Shown one piece after another: positions 42,692 through 52,027 of a stretch of 64,000 nt of DNA. Every line of letters starts with the position of its first letter. The stretch's first letter is position 1. Position numbers and translations under genes: made by a program. The DNA is from Paraburkholderia sabiae (GTDB taxonomy: Bacteria; Pseudomonadota; Gammaproteobacteria; Burkholderiales; Burkholderiaceae). The stretch spans positions 2,046,001 through 2,110,000 of the forward strand of contig NZ_CP125296.1 in the NCBI RefSeq assembly GCF_030412785.1, given 5' to 3'. Below the pieces are notes generated by a model. The model saw only the letters and a list, made by a program, of their open reading frames with translations, made no database searches and was not told the DNA's origin.

Positions 42692-44059
42692 TCAATGAGA
42701 ATGGGATTGCATCGAGCCGTGCGACGAAGCGCCCATGACTTCCGCTTTCGAATCTGCGCGGTTCATGTCGATGCCGAGCGTTTCGGGCGCGCTCAGAATC
42801 GCGATCAGCGAGATTACGTTGAATGCCACGCATACCGCCACGACGCCCCACGGCGAGCCGTTGCACACGGCGAAGAGCCACACGGCGAGCACGGGCATCG
42901 GACCGCCGGCGACGAGATTGGCGCCCGTATAGGCAAGCGCGGAGCCTGAATAACGCACGTTCGTCGGGAATGCTTCGGCGAACGCGACCGGCTGAATGCC
43001 GCTCTGAAATTGCGTGAAACCGAGAAAGAAGCCCATCGCGAGCAGCATCGGCATGAAGCTCTTCGTATCGAGAATCTGGAAGTAGAAAAACAGCGCGAGC
43101 AGCGTCATGCACGAGCCCAGCGCGAGCGCCTTGCGTCGGCCGATGCGGTCGCTCAGCATGCCGCCCGCCAGCGCGCCGACGATCGCGCAGACGTTCGCGC
43201 CCATCAGCAGCAGAAAGCCGGTTTGCTTCGGCACGCCGAGCGTCTTCGTCACGTAGCTCAGCGAGAACACGACGATCAGATAAAAGATCGCCGCCGGGCC
43301 GCAGAAAAACAGCATCCAGCGCAGCACCGTGCGCCAGTGCAGACGCAGCGCATCGCGCAGCGGACTGCCGACGTCGACGACTTCCGTCTTGCGCAGCGCT
43401 TCGAATGCGGGCGTTTCGCTGACGCGCAGCCGGATATAAACGCCGACGATCACGAGAATGAAGCTCAGCACGAACGGAATGCGCCACCCGTAGCTGTCGA
43501 ACGATTCCGCCGACATCGTCGAAGACAGCGCGAGCAACACGCCGTTCGCCATGATCTGACTGAGCGGCGAACACAGCCCGAGCAGCCCCGAGTACTTGCC
43601 GCGACGGTCGGCGCTCGCGTGTTCGATCGCCATGAGCTGCGCGCCCGTCGACTCGCCGCCCAGCGCGAAGCCCTGCAAAATACGCAGCAAAACGAGCAGC
43701 ATCGGCGCCCATACGCCGATGCTCGCGTAAGTCGGCAGCAGGCCCATCAGCATCGACGAGAGGCCCATCACGGAGACGGTCGCCAGCATCAGGTTACGTC
43801 GGCCGAGCTTGTCGCCCAGGTGTCCGCAGATGATCGCGCCGAGCGGCCGCGCCGCAAGTCCGACGCCGAATGTTGCGAGCGACGCCAGCAAGGCCGACGT
43901 CGCGTCCATCGCGGGAAAGAACAGCTTGGGCAGCACGGTCGCGGCGAGCGCGCCGTACAGCGTGAAGTCGAACCATTCGAGCGCGGTGCCGATGGCCGCG
44001 GCCGTCACGGCGCGGGTGCGCATCGCCTGCTGCGCGGGTTGATGCAGTCGATCGTTCAT
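42692..44059 (-). CDS. MFS metabolite:H+ symporter (shikimate/quinate-type)
   Basis: 455 residues, 12 helices. 'GTALEWFDFTLYGALAATVL' and 'FGVGLAARPLGAIICGHLGD' with 'DKLGRRNLML' place it in the metabolite:H+ symporter family (ShiA, KgtP, ProP). 'LLRILQGFALGGESTGAQLM' is another family mark. Co-transcription with aroQ and divergence from an IclR regulator point to uptake of shikimate, quinate or dehydroshikimate. Other carboxylates cannot be excluded. Confidence 0.9.
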   Translation of the reverse strand: MNDRLHQPAQQAMRTRAVTAAAIGTALEWFDFTLYGALAATVLPKLFFPAMDATSALLASLATFGVGLAARPLGAIICGHLGDKLGRRNLMLATVSVMGLSSMLMGLLPTYASIGVWAPMLLVLLRILQGFALGGESTGAQLMAIEHASADRRGKYSGLLGLCSPLSQIMANGVLLALSSTMSAESFDSYGWRIPFVLSFILVIVGVYIRLRVSETPAFEALRKTEVVDVGSPLRDALRLHWRTVLRWMLFFCGPAAIFYLIVVFSLSYVTKTLGVPKQTGFLLLMGANVCAIVGALAGGMLSDRIGRRKALALGSCMTLLALFFYFQILDTKSFMPMLLAMGFFLGFTQFQSGIQPVAFAEAFPTNVRYSGSALAYTGANLVAGGPMPVLAVWLFAVCNGSPWGVVAVCVAFNVISLIAILSAPETLGIDMNRADSKAEVMGASSHGSMQSHSH

Positions 44060-44269
44060 CGTGTCTCCTCTCCAAACCTTTGTTGTCTCGACGACGCGAT
44101 GCGAAATCGCTGCGCCGCTCTCTTAGTCCTTCGCGTCGCTGCGTTTCGCATCGCGTCGCGAGATGTTGCACAGATTAACAGCGCGGGTGGGACGTCATTC
44201 CAGGGTGGAATTTCATCCCGTATCGTGCAATGATCGCGCGGTGTCGAAGCCCACAAGGAGACTCCCGCG

Positions 44270-45052
44270 ATGCCCGGCGTGACCGAACGGACCCTGGCCG
44301 TCCTCGAATTTCTGGCGACGCAGATGGAAGGCACGCCACTCGCGCTGATCTCGGATCAACTGGAGATTCCGCGCAGCGCGTGTCATCGGCTGCTCGTCGA
44401 TCTGAAGCAATGCGGGTATGTGCGGCAGTTGCGCGAGCACGGCGATTACGTGCTCACGACAAAGCTGGTCGGCCTCGGCCTCAGCTATCTGGCGACATCG
44501 GGCATCGTCGATATCGCGCAGACCATCCTGGACCGGCTGGCGGAAAAATCGGGCGAACTGGTACGGCTCGCCATCGTCGACGGCGACCGGCTGACGTGGG
44601 TCGCGAAGTCGCAAGGCGCGCTGAAGGGCCTGCGCTACGATCCCGACATGGGCATGGACACGATCCTGTCGTGCAGCGCGACGGGACACGCGTGGATGAT
44701 GACGATGACGGACGAGCGCGCGCTCGAACTCGTCACGCGTCAAGGCTTCGGATCGCCGAAGCAATATGGGCCGAAGGCGCCCACCACGATCAACGATCTG
44801 CTGAAGTTCGTTCACGCCGCGCGCGAACGCGGCTACGCGACGATCAACGAAGTCTTTGCGCCGGGCATGACGGCGATGGCCGCGCCCGTGCAGCGGCGCG
44901 GCTATGCGGCCATCGGCGTGATCAGCGTGGCCGGCCCGCTCGTGCGGCTCACGGAAAAACGGATGGAATCGCTCGGCTCCACGCTGGTTGCCGCCGCCAA
45001 CGAACTGGCGGCCGCGAGCCTCGCGTCGCCGCTATTCGGACGCGTGCGCTAG
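44270..45052 (+). CDS. IclR-family transcriptional regulator
   Basis: 260 residues. N-terminal winged helix ('RTLAVLEFLATQMEGTPLAL', 'IPRSACHRLLVDLKQCGYV') and C-terminal GAF-like effector domain with 'LSCSATGHAWMMTM' and 'GYATINEVFAPGMTAMAAPV', the usual IclR ligand region. It is divergent from the MFS-aroQ pair across 210 bp, so it probably controls that pair in response to its substrate. IclR regulators of this kind (PcaU/PobR relatives) often govern quinate or protocatechuate use. Confidence 0.92.
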   Translation: MPGVTERTLAVLEFLATQMEGTPLALISDQLEIPRSACHRLLVDLKQCGYVRQLREHGDYVLTTKLVGLGLSYLATSGIVDIAQTILDRLAEKSGELVRLAIVDGDRLTWVAKSQGALKGLRYDPDMGMDTILSCSATGHAWMMTMTDERALELVTRQGFGSPKQYGPKAPTTINDLLKFVHAARERGYATINEVFAPGMTAMAAPVQRRGYAAIGVISVAGPLVRLTEKRMESLGSTLVAAANELAAASLASPLFGRVR

Positions 45053-45075
45053 CGACGCGGCTCTCTTTGCGTCCG

Positions 45076-45906
45076 TTATGCCGCGTCGTCCCATTGCGGC
45101 GCGAACGCCGGGTTCACGAGACGCTCGTTTTTCGGCAGCGCGGCAATCGTCGCGCGATCTTCGTCGTCGAGCCGCACATCGAGCGATTCGAGGTTCGACG
45201 TCTGATTCGATTTGCCCGCCGCCTTCGGCACGGCCGCGACACCCGGTTGTTCGAGCAGCCACGCGAGCGCGATCTGCGTCGGCAACACGCCGTGCTTGCG
45301 GGCAATCGCGACGATCTCCGGAATCTCCGAAACGCGGTTGCGCGCGAGCGGGCTATAGGCCGTCAGCGCCATCTCGTGTTGCCGCACGAAATCGAGCAGC
45401 TTCTGCTGGCCGAGCGTCACGTGATACTCGACCTGAATGGCGGCAAGCGGCGCGCCGATCGTTTCGACGGCTTCGCGCAGCAGCGCCAGCGGAAAATTCG
45501 CTACACCGATCGCGCGCGCGAGTCCGCGTTCTTTCAGATCGGCGATCACATCGAGCGTGCGGCGCAGGTTCATGTCGGGCGTCGGCCAGTGGATCAGGAA
45601 CAGATCGACGTATTCGCTGCGCAGATCGCGCAGCGAGCGTTCGAACGATGCGCGCAGCGCCTGCGGTTCAAGCTGGTCCCACCAGACCTTGCTCGTCACG
45701 TGGATCTGTTCGCGCGGCACGGACGTCGCGGCGAGTGCGGCACCGACGGCGTCTTCGTTCTGATAACCCGCGGCCGTGTCGATATGACGATAACCGAGTT
45801 CGAGAGCCTGCAAAACGGCGCGCGTGCAGTCTTCACCGACCATCGGCCAGGTGCCGAGGCCGAGCTTCGGCATGTTCAGGCCGTGTCGATTGACGATGTG
45901 TTCCAA
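45076..45906 (-). CDS. Aldo/keto reductase
   Basis: 276 residues from TTG 45906, chosen because GGGAG stands about nine bases upstream and the family starts there; no ATG is available before the conserved 'NMPKLGLGTW'. The tetrad is visible: Asp ('YRHIDTAAGYQNE', also Tyr), Lys ('VTSKVWW') and His ('DLFLIHWPTPD'). 'IALAWLLEQPGVAAVPKA' is the AKR C-terminal signature. It reduces an aldehyde or ketone with NAD(P)H. It lies 34 bases after an amidohydrolase gene in the same direction, so the two probably work on one substrate. Confidence 0.92.
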   Translation of the reverse strand: MEHIVNRHGLNMPKLGLGTWPMVGEDCTRAVLQALELGYRHIDTAAGYQNEDAVGAALAATSVPREQIHVTSKVWWDQLEPQALRASFERSLRDLRSEYVDLFLIHWPTPDMNLRRTLDVIADLKERGLARAIGVANFPLALLREAVETIGAPLAAIQVEYHVTLGQQKLLDFVRQHEMALTAYSPLARNRVSEIPEIVAIARKHGVLPTQIALAWLLEQPGVAAVPKAAGKSNQTSNLESLDVRLDDEDRATIAALPKNERLVNPAFAPQWDDAA

Positions 45907-45940
45907 GCGTTGTTTCTCCCTTGTGAATATGGATGCAGGT

Positions 45941-46774
45941 TCATTCGACAGCGAAGCCGAACAGCCGTCGCGGCGTGTCCCATTGAATCTCACGTCTCGT
46001 TGCAGCGTCGGGCACGATCTGCTCGAACAGCGTCAGCAAGGGCCCATAGTCGAGCCGCTCCGGCGCGCGCAGAAACGGCCAGTCGGAACCCCACACGCAG
46101 CGTTGCGGACCGAATGCGCGCAGCAACGCATGCGCATAGGACCAAGCGTCTTCATACGGATGCGTCTGACGCGAGTACTTTTGCCAGCCCGACAGCTTGA
46201 CGCTCGCACGCCCGCTGTCGGCGAGCCGAAGCAGCGCCTGAAAGCCGGGTTGATCGACGCCCGCTTCGATATCAGGCCGCCCACCATGATCGATCACGAG
46301 TTGCGCCTCCTGCTTTGCAAGCCACGGCTCGAGCGCAACCATCTGATCGCCGCAAACCTGAACCTGCGCAATCATCCCCAGATCCGCCAGCGACGCAAAG
46401 AGCGCGCCTGCTTCGAGCACGAGATCGACGCCCTCCATCGCCGGATTGAACGCGACGCCCGCCACGCCCGCGCGATGCAGCGCTTCGAGCTCGCTTCGCG
46501 CGATGTCGTTATCGACTACCGCAATACCGCGAAAGCGCCCTTCGTACGTTTCGAGCGCATCGAGCAGACAGCGGTTGTCCGTGCGATAACCGCTCGTCGG
46601 TCCGACGAGCAGCGCATGCCGTACGCCATACGCGTCCATCACGCGAACGAACTGCGCGACCGTGCCTATCTCCTGCTGCGCGGGACGGTACATCGTGTCG
46701 TCGCGGTAGGGAAAGCGGACGGGATCGAAGATATGGCAGTGGCAGTCGATCTTGTCTTCGTCGAATACGCTCAT
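45941..46774 (-). CDS. Amidohydrolase-family metal-dependent hydrolase (lactonase-like)
   Basis: 277 residues from ATG 46774. The TIM-barrel metal motif is 'DCHCHIFDP' (H-x-H) at residue 10, later 'LVIDHGGRPD' (His) and 'VWGSDWPFLR' (Asp). This is the amidohydrolase_2 pattern seen in 2-pyrone-4,6-dicarboxylate lactonase (LigI) and L-fuconolactonase/rhamnonolactonase. It would hydrolyse a lactone or similar ring. It is adjacent to the aldo/keto reductase gene and divergent from a LysR gene. Confidence 0.87.
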   Translation of the reverse strand: MSVFDEDKIDCHCHIFDPVRFPYRDDTMYRPAQQEIGTVAQFVRVMDAYGVRHALLVGPTSGYRTDNRCLLDALETYEGRFRGIAVVDNDIARSELEALHRAGVAGVAFNPAMEGVDLVLEAGALFASLADLGMIAQVQVCGDQMVALEPWLAKQEAQLVIDHGGRPDIEAGVDQPGFQALLRLADSGRASVKLSGWQKYSRQTHPYEDAWSYAHALLRAFGPQRCVWGSDWPFLRAPERLDYGPLLTLFEQIVPDAATRREIQWDTPRRLFGFAVE

Positions 46775-46892
46775 CGGATGTTCCGTGTTCGGGGGCACGA
46801 AGAGTCTAACGGTTGGACGTTTTGCTGTCGTATGCCCCGTTTGCGCTACCCTATAACTTTTGGTTAATACCCGGCAAGGGACACAGAGAACC

Positions 46893-47810
46893 ATGCGTTT
46901 CAAGCTGCGGCAAATGGAAGTGTTTCGCGCGGTCATGCTGACGGGCTCGATCAACGCGGCGGCGAAGATGCTGTACGTGTCGCAACCGGCTGTCAGCAAG
47001 CTCGTCGCGCACACGGAGACGACGCTCGGACTGCGGCTCTTCGAACGCGCCAAAGGCCGACTGATTCCGACGGCGGAAGCGCAGGCGCTGTTTCGCGAAG
47101 TCGAGCAGGTGTATCAATCGGCGTTGCGCGTCGATGAATTCGCGCGGGCGCTCGCGCTCGGTCCAGCGAGTCTGCTGCGCGTCGCGTGCAGTCCGTCGCT
47201 GGCGCCTGCTGTCGTCGCGCCCGCTATCGTCGAATTGAAGCGTCAGTTGCCGGGACTGAGCGTCGACTGGCACACGTCGCTGATGGCCGACATGCCGCTC
47301 GAAGTGCTCAGCAAGACCGTCGACGTCGCCGTGACCTCGCTGCCTATCGAGCACGAGCATCTCGAAGCCGTGCCGTTCATGCGCGGCCGCATGGTGTGCG
47401 CGTTGCCGCCCGATCATCCTCTCGCGCGCCGCGACCGCATCGCACTCGCAGACCTCAAACACGAACCGATGATCCTGTTCCGTCGCGACATCCCGTTCGG
47501 CACGATGATCGTCCGCGCTTGCCAGCAGGCCGATGTCGAACTGACTTCGGTGGTGGACGTGACGCGCGCCGATCAGGCGCTCGCGCTCGTGCGCGGCGGC
47601 CTCGGGCTTGCCATCGTCGACGAGTTCGCGACGCGCGGCGTCGACTGCATCGTACGTCCGCTCGTCGAGAACCTCGAAATGGTCTCGACGTTCGTCTATT
47701 CGAAGTTCTCGCCGCCCTCACGCAGCGCAACGGCATTGATGCAGGCCGTTTGCCGCCGCGCGGAGGAACTCGGCACGCGGATCGGCAGCATGCCCGACGT
47801 GACGCGCTAG
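46893..47810 (+). CDS. LysR-family transcriptional regulator
   Basis: 305 residues from ATG 46893; an upstream start at 46860 would add 11 atypical residues. HTH 'FRAVMLTGSINAAAKMLYVS' and 'QPAVSKLVAHTETTLGLRLF' are clear. The effector domain ends 'RRAEELGTRIGS'. It is divergent from the amidohydrolase and aldo/keto reductase genes with 118 bp between, which fits a regulator of that pair. The stop overlaps the convergent NmrA-like gene by four bases. Confidence 0.9.
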   Translation: MRFKLRQMEVFRAVMLTGSINAAAKMLYVSQPAVSKLVAHTETTLGLRLFERAKGRLIPTAEAQALFREVEQVYQSALRVDEFARALALGPASLLRVACSPSLAPAVVAPAIVELKRQLPGLSVDWHTSLMADMPLEVLSKTVDVAVTSLPIEHEHLEAVPFMRGRMVCALPPDHPLARRDRIALADLKHEPMILFRRDIPFGTMIVRACQQADVELTSVVDVTRADQALALVRGGLGLAIVDEFATRGVDCIVRPLVENLEMVSTFVYSKFSPPSRSATALMQAVCRRAEELGTRIGSMPDVTR

Positions 47811-48550
47811 CGGCGGCTCAACCACTCCTCCAGTCCGATGCGGCCGATCAGCGCATCGCCCAGCGGCACCAGCGATTTGTCTCCGACCAGGCCGCCGAAA
47901 TAGCGTGCCTCGGGATCGCGCACGACCTCGCGCGGATCGCCGACCGCCTTCAGATAGCGGGCAATGATTTCATCGAACGGCGCGCGTTCCGGTCCCGCGA
48001 TATCGACCATTCCGTTGCGCGGCGCAGCGAGCGCAGCGTCGGCGACGAAGCCGGCGACGTCGTCCGCGGCGATCGGCTGGAACAGGCCCGGCGACACTCT
48101 GACGATATTGCCGTCCGTGGTCGAGTCCGCGATGCCGCCGAGGAATTCGAGGAACTGCGTCGAGCGGACAATCGTGTACGGAACACCCGAAGCGACGATC
48201 AGTTTTTCCTGCGCGACCTTCGCGCGGAAGTAGCCGTTCTCCGGCGTGCGGTCCGTTCCGACGATGGACAGCGCGACATGATGCCGGACGCCCGCTTCCG
48301 CTTCCACGTCACGCAGATTGCGTGTGGAGGCTTCGAAGAATTCCAGCACGGCCTTGTCTTCGAACGACGGCGAATTGGACAGGTCGACCACCACGTCCGC
48401 GCCCGTCAGCCCTTCCTTGAGCCCTTCGCCCGTGATGGTGTTGACGCCGGTTCTCGGCGAGACGGCGGCCACGTCATGACCAGCCTGACGCAGAATGGCA
48501 GCGGTCTTCGAGCCGATCAGCCCCGTGCCGCCGATGATAACGATCTTCAT
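47807..48550 (-). CDS. NAD(P)-binding SDR, NmrA-like
   Basis: 247 residues from ATG 48550. The Rossmann motif 'IVIIGGTGLIGSKTAAILR' (G-x-x-G-x-x-G) opens it. 'VPYTIVRSTQFLEFLGG' and 'IAADDVAGFVADAALAAP' are typical of atypical SDRs (NmrA/isoflavone-reductase-like) that lack the Y-x-x-x-K pair. Such proteins bind NAD(P) and act as reductases or redox sensors. It has no evident operon partner. Confidence 0.88.
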   Translation of the reverse strand: MKIVIIGGTGLIGSKTAAILRQAGHDVAAVSPRTGVNTITGEGLKEGLTGADVVVDLSNSPSFEDKAVLEFFEASTRNLRDVEAEAGVRHHVALSIVGTDRTPENGYFRAKVAQEKLIVASGVPYTIVRSTQFLEFLGGIADSTTDGNIVRVSPGLFQPIAADDVAGFVADAALAAPRNGMVDIAGPERAPFDEIIARYLKAVGDPREVVRDPEARYFGGLVGDKSLVPLGDALIGRIGLEEWLSRR

Positions 48551-48908
48551 GATTGACCCTCCATCGTCGATCGTTGGAGATTCCCCGGTACAGCCAGATG
48601 ATGAGCGGGCGCTCATGGTCCGCCTGATGTCGAAGCGCGCCGCGGACGCCCGCAAGGACGCGTGCGCGGCTCGCTGCCTGGTGTCGAAAGGGAAATGGAA
48701 CGCGGCAAAAACCGCGGGTGGCGTTCGAGGTGGCAAATGCACCCGAAGAAGCGTCGGAGGGCCGATAAGCCCGATGCGTACAAACGAAAACGCACCCTTG
48801 AACCATAGACCTTCTTCAGCAAAATGACATGCCGTTTTGAAAGGCGACCGTGTTGTATTTGTATTCGTTTCCGGTCGCCCTGCTGCCGCTGCGCATGCCG
48901 CGCATGCG
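48551..48908. other. 358-bp intergenic region with terminator-like hairpins
   Basis: No convincing gene lies between the NmrA-like start and the AhpD-like stop. Probable features are the NmrA-like promoter (48551-48700) and two stem-loops next to the AhpD-like gene: GGCGACCG/CGGTCGCC (48843-48879) and CGCATGC/GCATGCG (48892-48908, 3-nt loop). Confidence 0.5.
48843..48879 (-). terminator. Terminator-like hairpin after the AhpD-like gene
   Basis: GGCGACCG (48843-48850) pairs perfectly with CGGTCGCC (48872-48879) over a 21-nt A+T-rich loop. Read on the minus strand, the stem is followed by TTTCAAAAC. It lies 30 bases past the stop at 48909. The long loop makes it only moderately convincing. Confidence 0.4.
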
Positions 48909-49367
48909 TCATTCGATCGGCTTCGCGTCCACCGGTTGATGCATGCCAATCGCCATACGATTCCACGCGTTGATCGCAGCCACGGCCCACGTCAACTCGA
49001 CGATTTCCGCGTCGGTAAAGTGCTCGCGCAGCGCTTCGAACTCGGCGTCGCGATCGACATGGCCATCGGCGAGACGCGTCATGGTTTCGGCCCATGCGAA
49101 TGCGGCTTTTTCCCTTGCCGAGAAGAATTCCGTTTCGCGCCACGCGGAGAGCACGTTCAGACGCTGCCACGATTCGCCGCCCTTACGCAGTTCGCGCACA
49201 TGCATGTCGAGACAGTAAGCGCAGCCGTTGATTTGCGACACACGCGTCTGAACCAGCTCGATCAACTGGCCGCCAAGCGACGACCCAGCCAGCGACTGGC
49301 TGACGGCATAAAGCGATTTGTACTGTGTGGGCGCGAGCGTGGTCCACGGCAGACGAGGTGCATTCAT
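48909..49367 (-). CDS. Carboxymuconolactone decarboxylase / AhpD-like protein
   Basis: 152 residues. The helix motif 'RVSQINGCAYCLDMHVREL' has the C-x-x-C-x-x-x-H of AhpD-type alkylhydroperoxidases. 'LSAWRETEFFSAREKAAFAW' and 'VELTWAVAAINAWNRMAIGM' are standard for these 150-residue proteins. They reduce hydroperoxides or act as redox partners; most have no known substrate. It precedes (by 24 bases) the end of the azoreductase gene on the same strand and may be the last gene of a three-gene unit with the azoreductase and GNAT genes. Confidence 0.9.
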   Translation of the reverse strand: MNAPRLPWTTLAPTQYKSLYAVSQSLAGSSLGGQLIELVQTRVSQINGCAYCLDMHVRELRKGGESWQRLNVLSAWRETEFFSAREKAAFAWAETMTRLADGHVDRDAEFEALREHFTDAEIVELTWAVAAINAWNRMAIGMHQPVDAKPIE

Positions 49368-49391
49368 GATGAACTCCTTAAAGAAAAAGGA

Positions 49392-50048
49392 TCAAGCAAT
49401 CGAAGATGAGGCGTGAGCGGACGTCTCTCGCGGCTCGCATTCGCGCAGCCATTGCGCGGCCTTCGTCTCCACGACGGAAAGCGGCTCGTCTGCAAATGCG
49501 AGGCCAGTCGCGTGCATGAACGTGACGTCCTTGAGTCCGATGACGCCGAGCACGGCGCTCAGATACGGACGGAAAAAGTCCGGCTGCAACGACGGCTCGC
49601 GGAACATCGCGCCGCCTGCCGTGACCGCGACGAACGTCGGCCGGTCGCGCAGCAAGCCGACCTTGCCGTGCTCCGTCGTCGTGAACGTCACGTCGCGGCG
49701 AACCACGTGATCGATCCAGTTCTTCAGCACGGCGGGCACCGTGAAGTTGTGTACGGGCGTCGAGATCCAGAGCATGTCGGCTTCGTCGAGTTCGCGAATC
49801 AACTCGTCCGACACGGAGAGCGACGCACCGAAGCGCGCTTTCGCGACATCGACGGGCAGGACCAGCGACTCTGCGTACGCTTCGCTGATCGCCGGCAACG
49901 GATCGGCGCCCAGATCGCGCCGCGTGATGCGAATTTCCCGCCCCAGACGCGCAGCCATCGCGGGCAGCAAATGCTGCGTGAAGCGCCGGCTCGTCGAGTT
50001 GTCGCGACGAGGACTGCAGTCGAGCATAAGCAACTTGAGACTGTTCAT
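49392..50048 (-). CDS. azoR: FMN-dependent NADH:quinone / azo reductase (AzoR-like)
   Basis: 218 residues from ATG 50048, overlapping the acetyltransferase stop (ATGA). 'LLMLDCSPRRDNSTSRRFTQ' is the FMN-phosphate-binding S-P-R-x-x-x-S loop of AzoR-type flavodoxin folds. 'WISTPVHNFTVPAVLKNWID' is a hallmark (P-x-x-N-F-x-x-P) and 'FVAVTAGGAMF' contacts FMN. It reduces quinones and azo bonds with NADH and protects against thiol or quinone stress. Confidence 0.93.
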   Translation of the reverse strand: MNSLKLLMLDCSPRRDNSTSRRFTQHLLPAMAARLGREIRITRRDLGADPLPAISEAYAESLVLPVDVAKARFGASLSVSDELIRELDEADMLWISTPVHNFTVPAVLKNWIDHVVRRDVTFTTTEHGKVGLLRDRPTFVAVTAGGAMFREPSLQPDFFRPYLSAVLGVIGLKDVTFMHATGLAFADEPLSVVETKAAQWLRECEPRETSAHASSSIA

Positions 50049-50482
50049 GACAGATCCATGCTGAAGTGAAGGCCGCGCGCGAGCAGGCCACAACGGAAAT
50101 AGAAGCGCTGCGCCAGCGCATTTGCCAGCCCCGTATCGAGCACCATTCGCTCGCGGTTTTCCGCACGCCCGAGCGTGCCGAGTTCCGCGAGCAGGCGTTC
50201 TCCGTGGCCGCGGCCGCGTCCCGCTTCATCCGTGACCAGATCGTCGACGTAGATGAAACGGCCATGAATCAGGTTGTCGACACGCCGGTAGCCGGCCAGC
50301 GCGACAGGCTTGCCGCCTTCCCAGACGGCCAGCAGGCAGTAGCCTTGCGTGCGCTGCGTCGAGACACGGGCGAGGAAGTCGCCGGGCGATTGCAAATGGG
50401 GACGCAGTTGCTGCATCACATCGAAACAGGCCAGCACGTCGGCGTCTGTTTCGGCATGTCGGAGGATTGCGGTGTCTGTCAT
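50045..50482 (-). CDS. GNAT-family N-acetyltransferase
   Basis: 145 residues. 'IYVDDLVTDEAGRGRGHGER' is the acetyl-CoA P-loop (motif A), followed by 'MVLDTGLANALAQRFYFRCG' (motif B). It is the first gene of an operon with azoR (4-base overlap). It is divergent from a MocR-type regulator gene, which probably controls it. The acceptor is unknown. Confidence 0.9.
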   Translation of the reverse strand: MTDTAILRHAETDADVLACFDVMQQLRPHLQSPGDFLARVSTQRTQGYCLLAVWEGGKPVALAGYRRVDNLIHGRFIYVDDLVTDEAGRGRGHGERLLAELGTLGRAENRERMVLDTGLANALAQRFYFRCGLLARGLHFSMDLS

Positions 50483-50572
50483 GGTGCCGGTCAGCGAGGG
50501 TTGGTGTAGGCTTCAGTGTCGCCGTTCGATGACCCAGCCAACAGGCACATTTTTCGAGCTTTAGACCAGGCC

Positions 50573-52027
50573 ATGAAGCAGGCCCAAAACCCGCCCCCAA
50601 TTCACGCGGAATCCGGCGCCACGCCGATCCACGAACAGATCTACCTCCGCTTTCGCTCGATGATCGAACAGGGGCAGCTTCGTCCCGGCCAGAAAGTGTC
50701 GTCGTTGCGGGCGCTGGCCACCGAACTCGGCGTCGCGCGCGGCACCGTGCAGGTCGCCTACGACCGTCTGCTCGGCGAGGGTTATCTCGTCGCGCGAGGT
50801 CCGGCGGGGACATTCGTGACGGAACACACGGCCCCCGCGAAACCCGCTCGCGCAAAACGGGCGAGCGTCGCCGCGCGCGTGCTGCCGGACGCGGATGCAC
50901 CCGACACGGTCATCGAACTGGAAGGCGGCAGCCCCGTCCCGCTTCAGATGGGACTCCCCGCACTCGACGAATTCCCCCGCAAACTCTGGGCGCGCTTGAT
51001 GGCGCGCCAGGTCCGCAAGGCAGGATCGCTGAACCGGCCCGCGCCCGCCGGCCATATGCCGTTGCGCGAGGCGCTCGCGGCGTATCTGCATCGTTCGCGC
51101 GGCATCGACGCGCACGCGGATCAGGTCTTCATCGTGCCCGCCTACACCGCGAGCCTGTCGCTCGCCGTCGACGCGCTCGAACTCGCACGCGCCGGCGCGT
51201 GGGTCGAACATCCCGGTTATCCGCAGACCACACAGACGCTGACACGCATGGGCATGCAAACCTGCGACGTGCGCGTCGACGAGCACGGCATCGACGTCGA
51301 ATTCGGACGAAGCCATTTCCCGAATGCGCGGCTTGCCGTGGTGACTCCGTCGCATCAGAGTCCGACGGGGGTCGCGTTGCCCTTGCAGCGCCGCGTCGAA
51401 CTGCTCGATTGGGCCGTGCAACACGACGCGTGGATCGTCGAAGACGACTACGACGGCGAGTACCGATATCGCGGCCATCCGCTGCCCGCGCTGAAGAGCA
51501 TGGATTCATATGGCCGCGTGATCTATTGCGGCACGCTGAGCAAGGTGCTGTTTCCGGGGCTGCGGCTTTCGTATGTGGTCGTCGCGCAGAGCCTCGTGCC
51601 GCAATTCGAACTGGCGTGCAGGCGTTCCGTGCATGGCGGTTGTCCGGAACTGATGCAGGCAGTCGTGGCCGATTTCATCAGCGAAGGCCATTTTTCACGG
51701 CATATCAAGCGTATGCGCACGCTCTACGCCCGCCGTCGCGCGCTACTGGCCGAAGCGCTCGCGCCTTATTCCGCAGAGGGATTCGTCGTTCATCTGCAGG
51801 ACGGCGGCATGCATCTGCTCGTCGACGTACGCGAAGATCTCGACGATGTCGTGCTGGCGAGCCGCGCACGCAAAGCAGGCTTCGCCGTGCATGCGCTCAC
51901 CGCGTGGCGCAACGGCTCGCCGGGACGGCGCGGGCTGTTGCTGGGATTTACGAACATCCGCAATCGCGATGAAGCCGAACAGCAGGTTGCCGCGCTAATT
52001 CGCGCGTTCGATCCGCGCGCGGACTAA
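50573..52027 (+). CDS. MocR/PdxR-type regulator (GntR HTH fused to PLP aminotransferase fold)
   Basis: 484 residues from ATG 50573; a GTG at 50516 would give 503. The GntR winged helix ('IYLRFRSMIEQGQLRPGQKV', 'RGTVQVAYDRLLGEGYLVAR') is followed by a type I aminotransferase domain with 'IVEDDYDGEYRYRG' and the PLP lysine in 'CGTLSKVLFPGLRLSYVV'. Family members use PLP or an aminated ligand as effector and usually regulate the divergent gene. Here that would be the GNAT-azoR pair. Confidence 0.93.
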   Translation: MKQAQNPPPIHAESGATPIHEQIYLRFRSMIEQGQLRPGQKVSSLRALATELGVARGTVQVAYDRLLGEGYLVARGPAGTFVTEHTAPAKPARAKRASVAARVLPDADAPDTVIELEGGSPVPLQMGLPALDEFPRKLWARLMARQVRKAGSLNRPAPAGHMPLREALAAYLHRSRGIDAHADQVFIVPAYTASLSLAVDALELARAGAWVEHPGYPQTTQTLTRMGMQTCDVRVDEHGIDVEFGRSHFPNARLAVVTPSHQSPTGVALPLQRRVELLDWAVQHDAWIVEDDYDGEYRYRGHPLPALKSMDSYGRVIYCGTLSKVLFPGLRLSYVVVAQSLVPQFELACRRSVHGGCPELMQAVVADFISEGHFSRHIKRMRTLYARRRALLAEALAPYSAEGFVVHLQDGGMHLLVDVREDLDDVVLASRARKAGFAVHALTAWRNGSPGRRGLLLGFTNIRNRDEAEQQVAALIRAFDPRAD

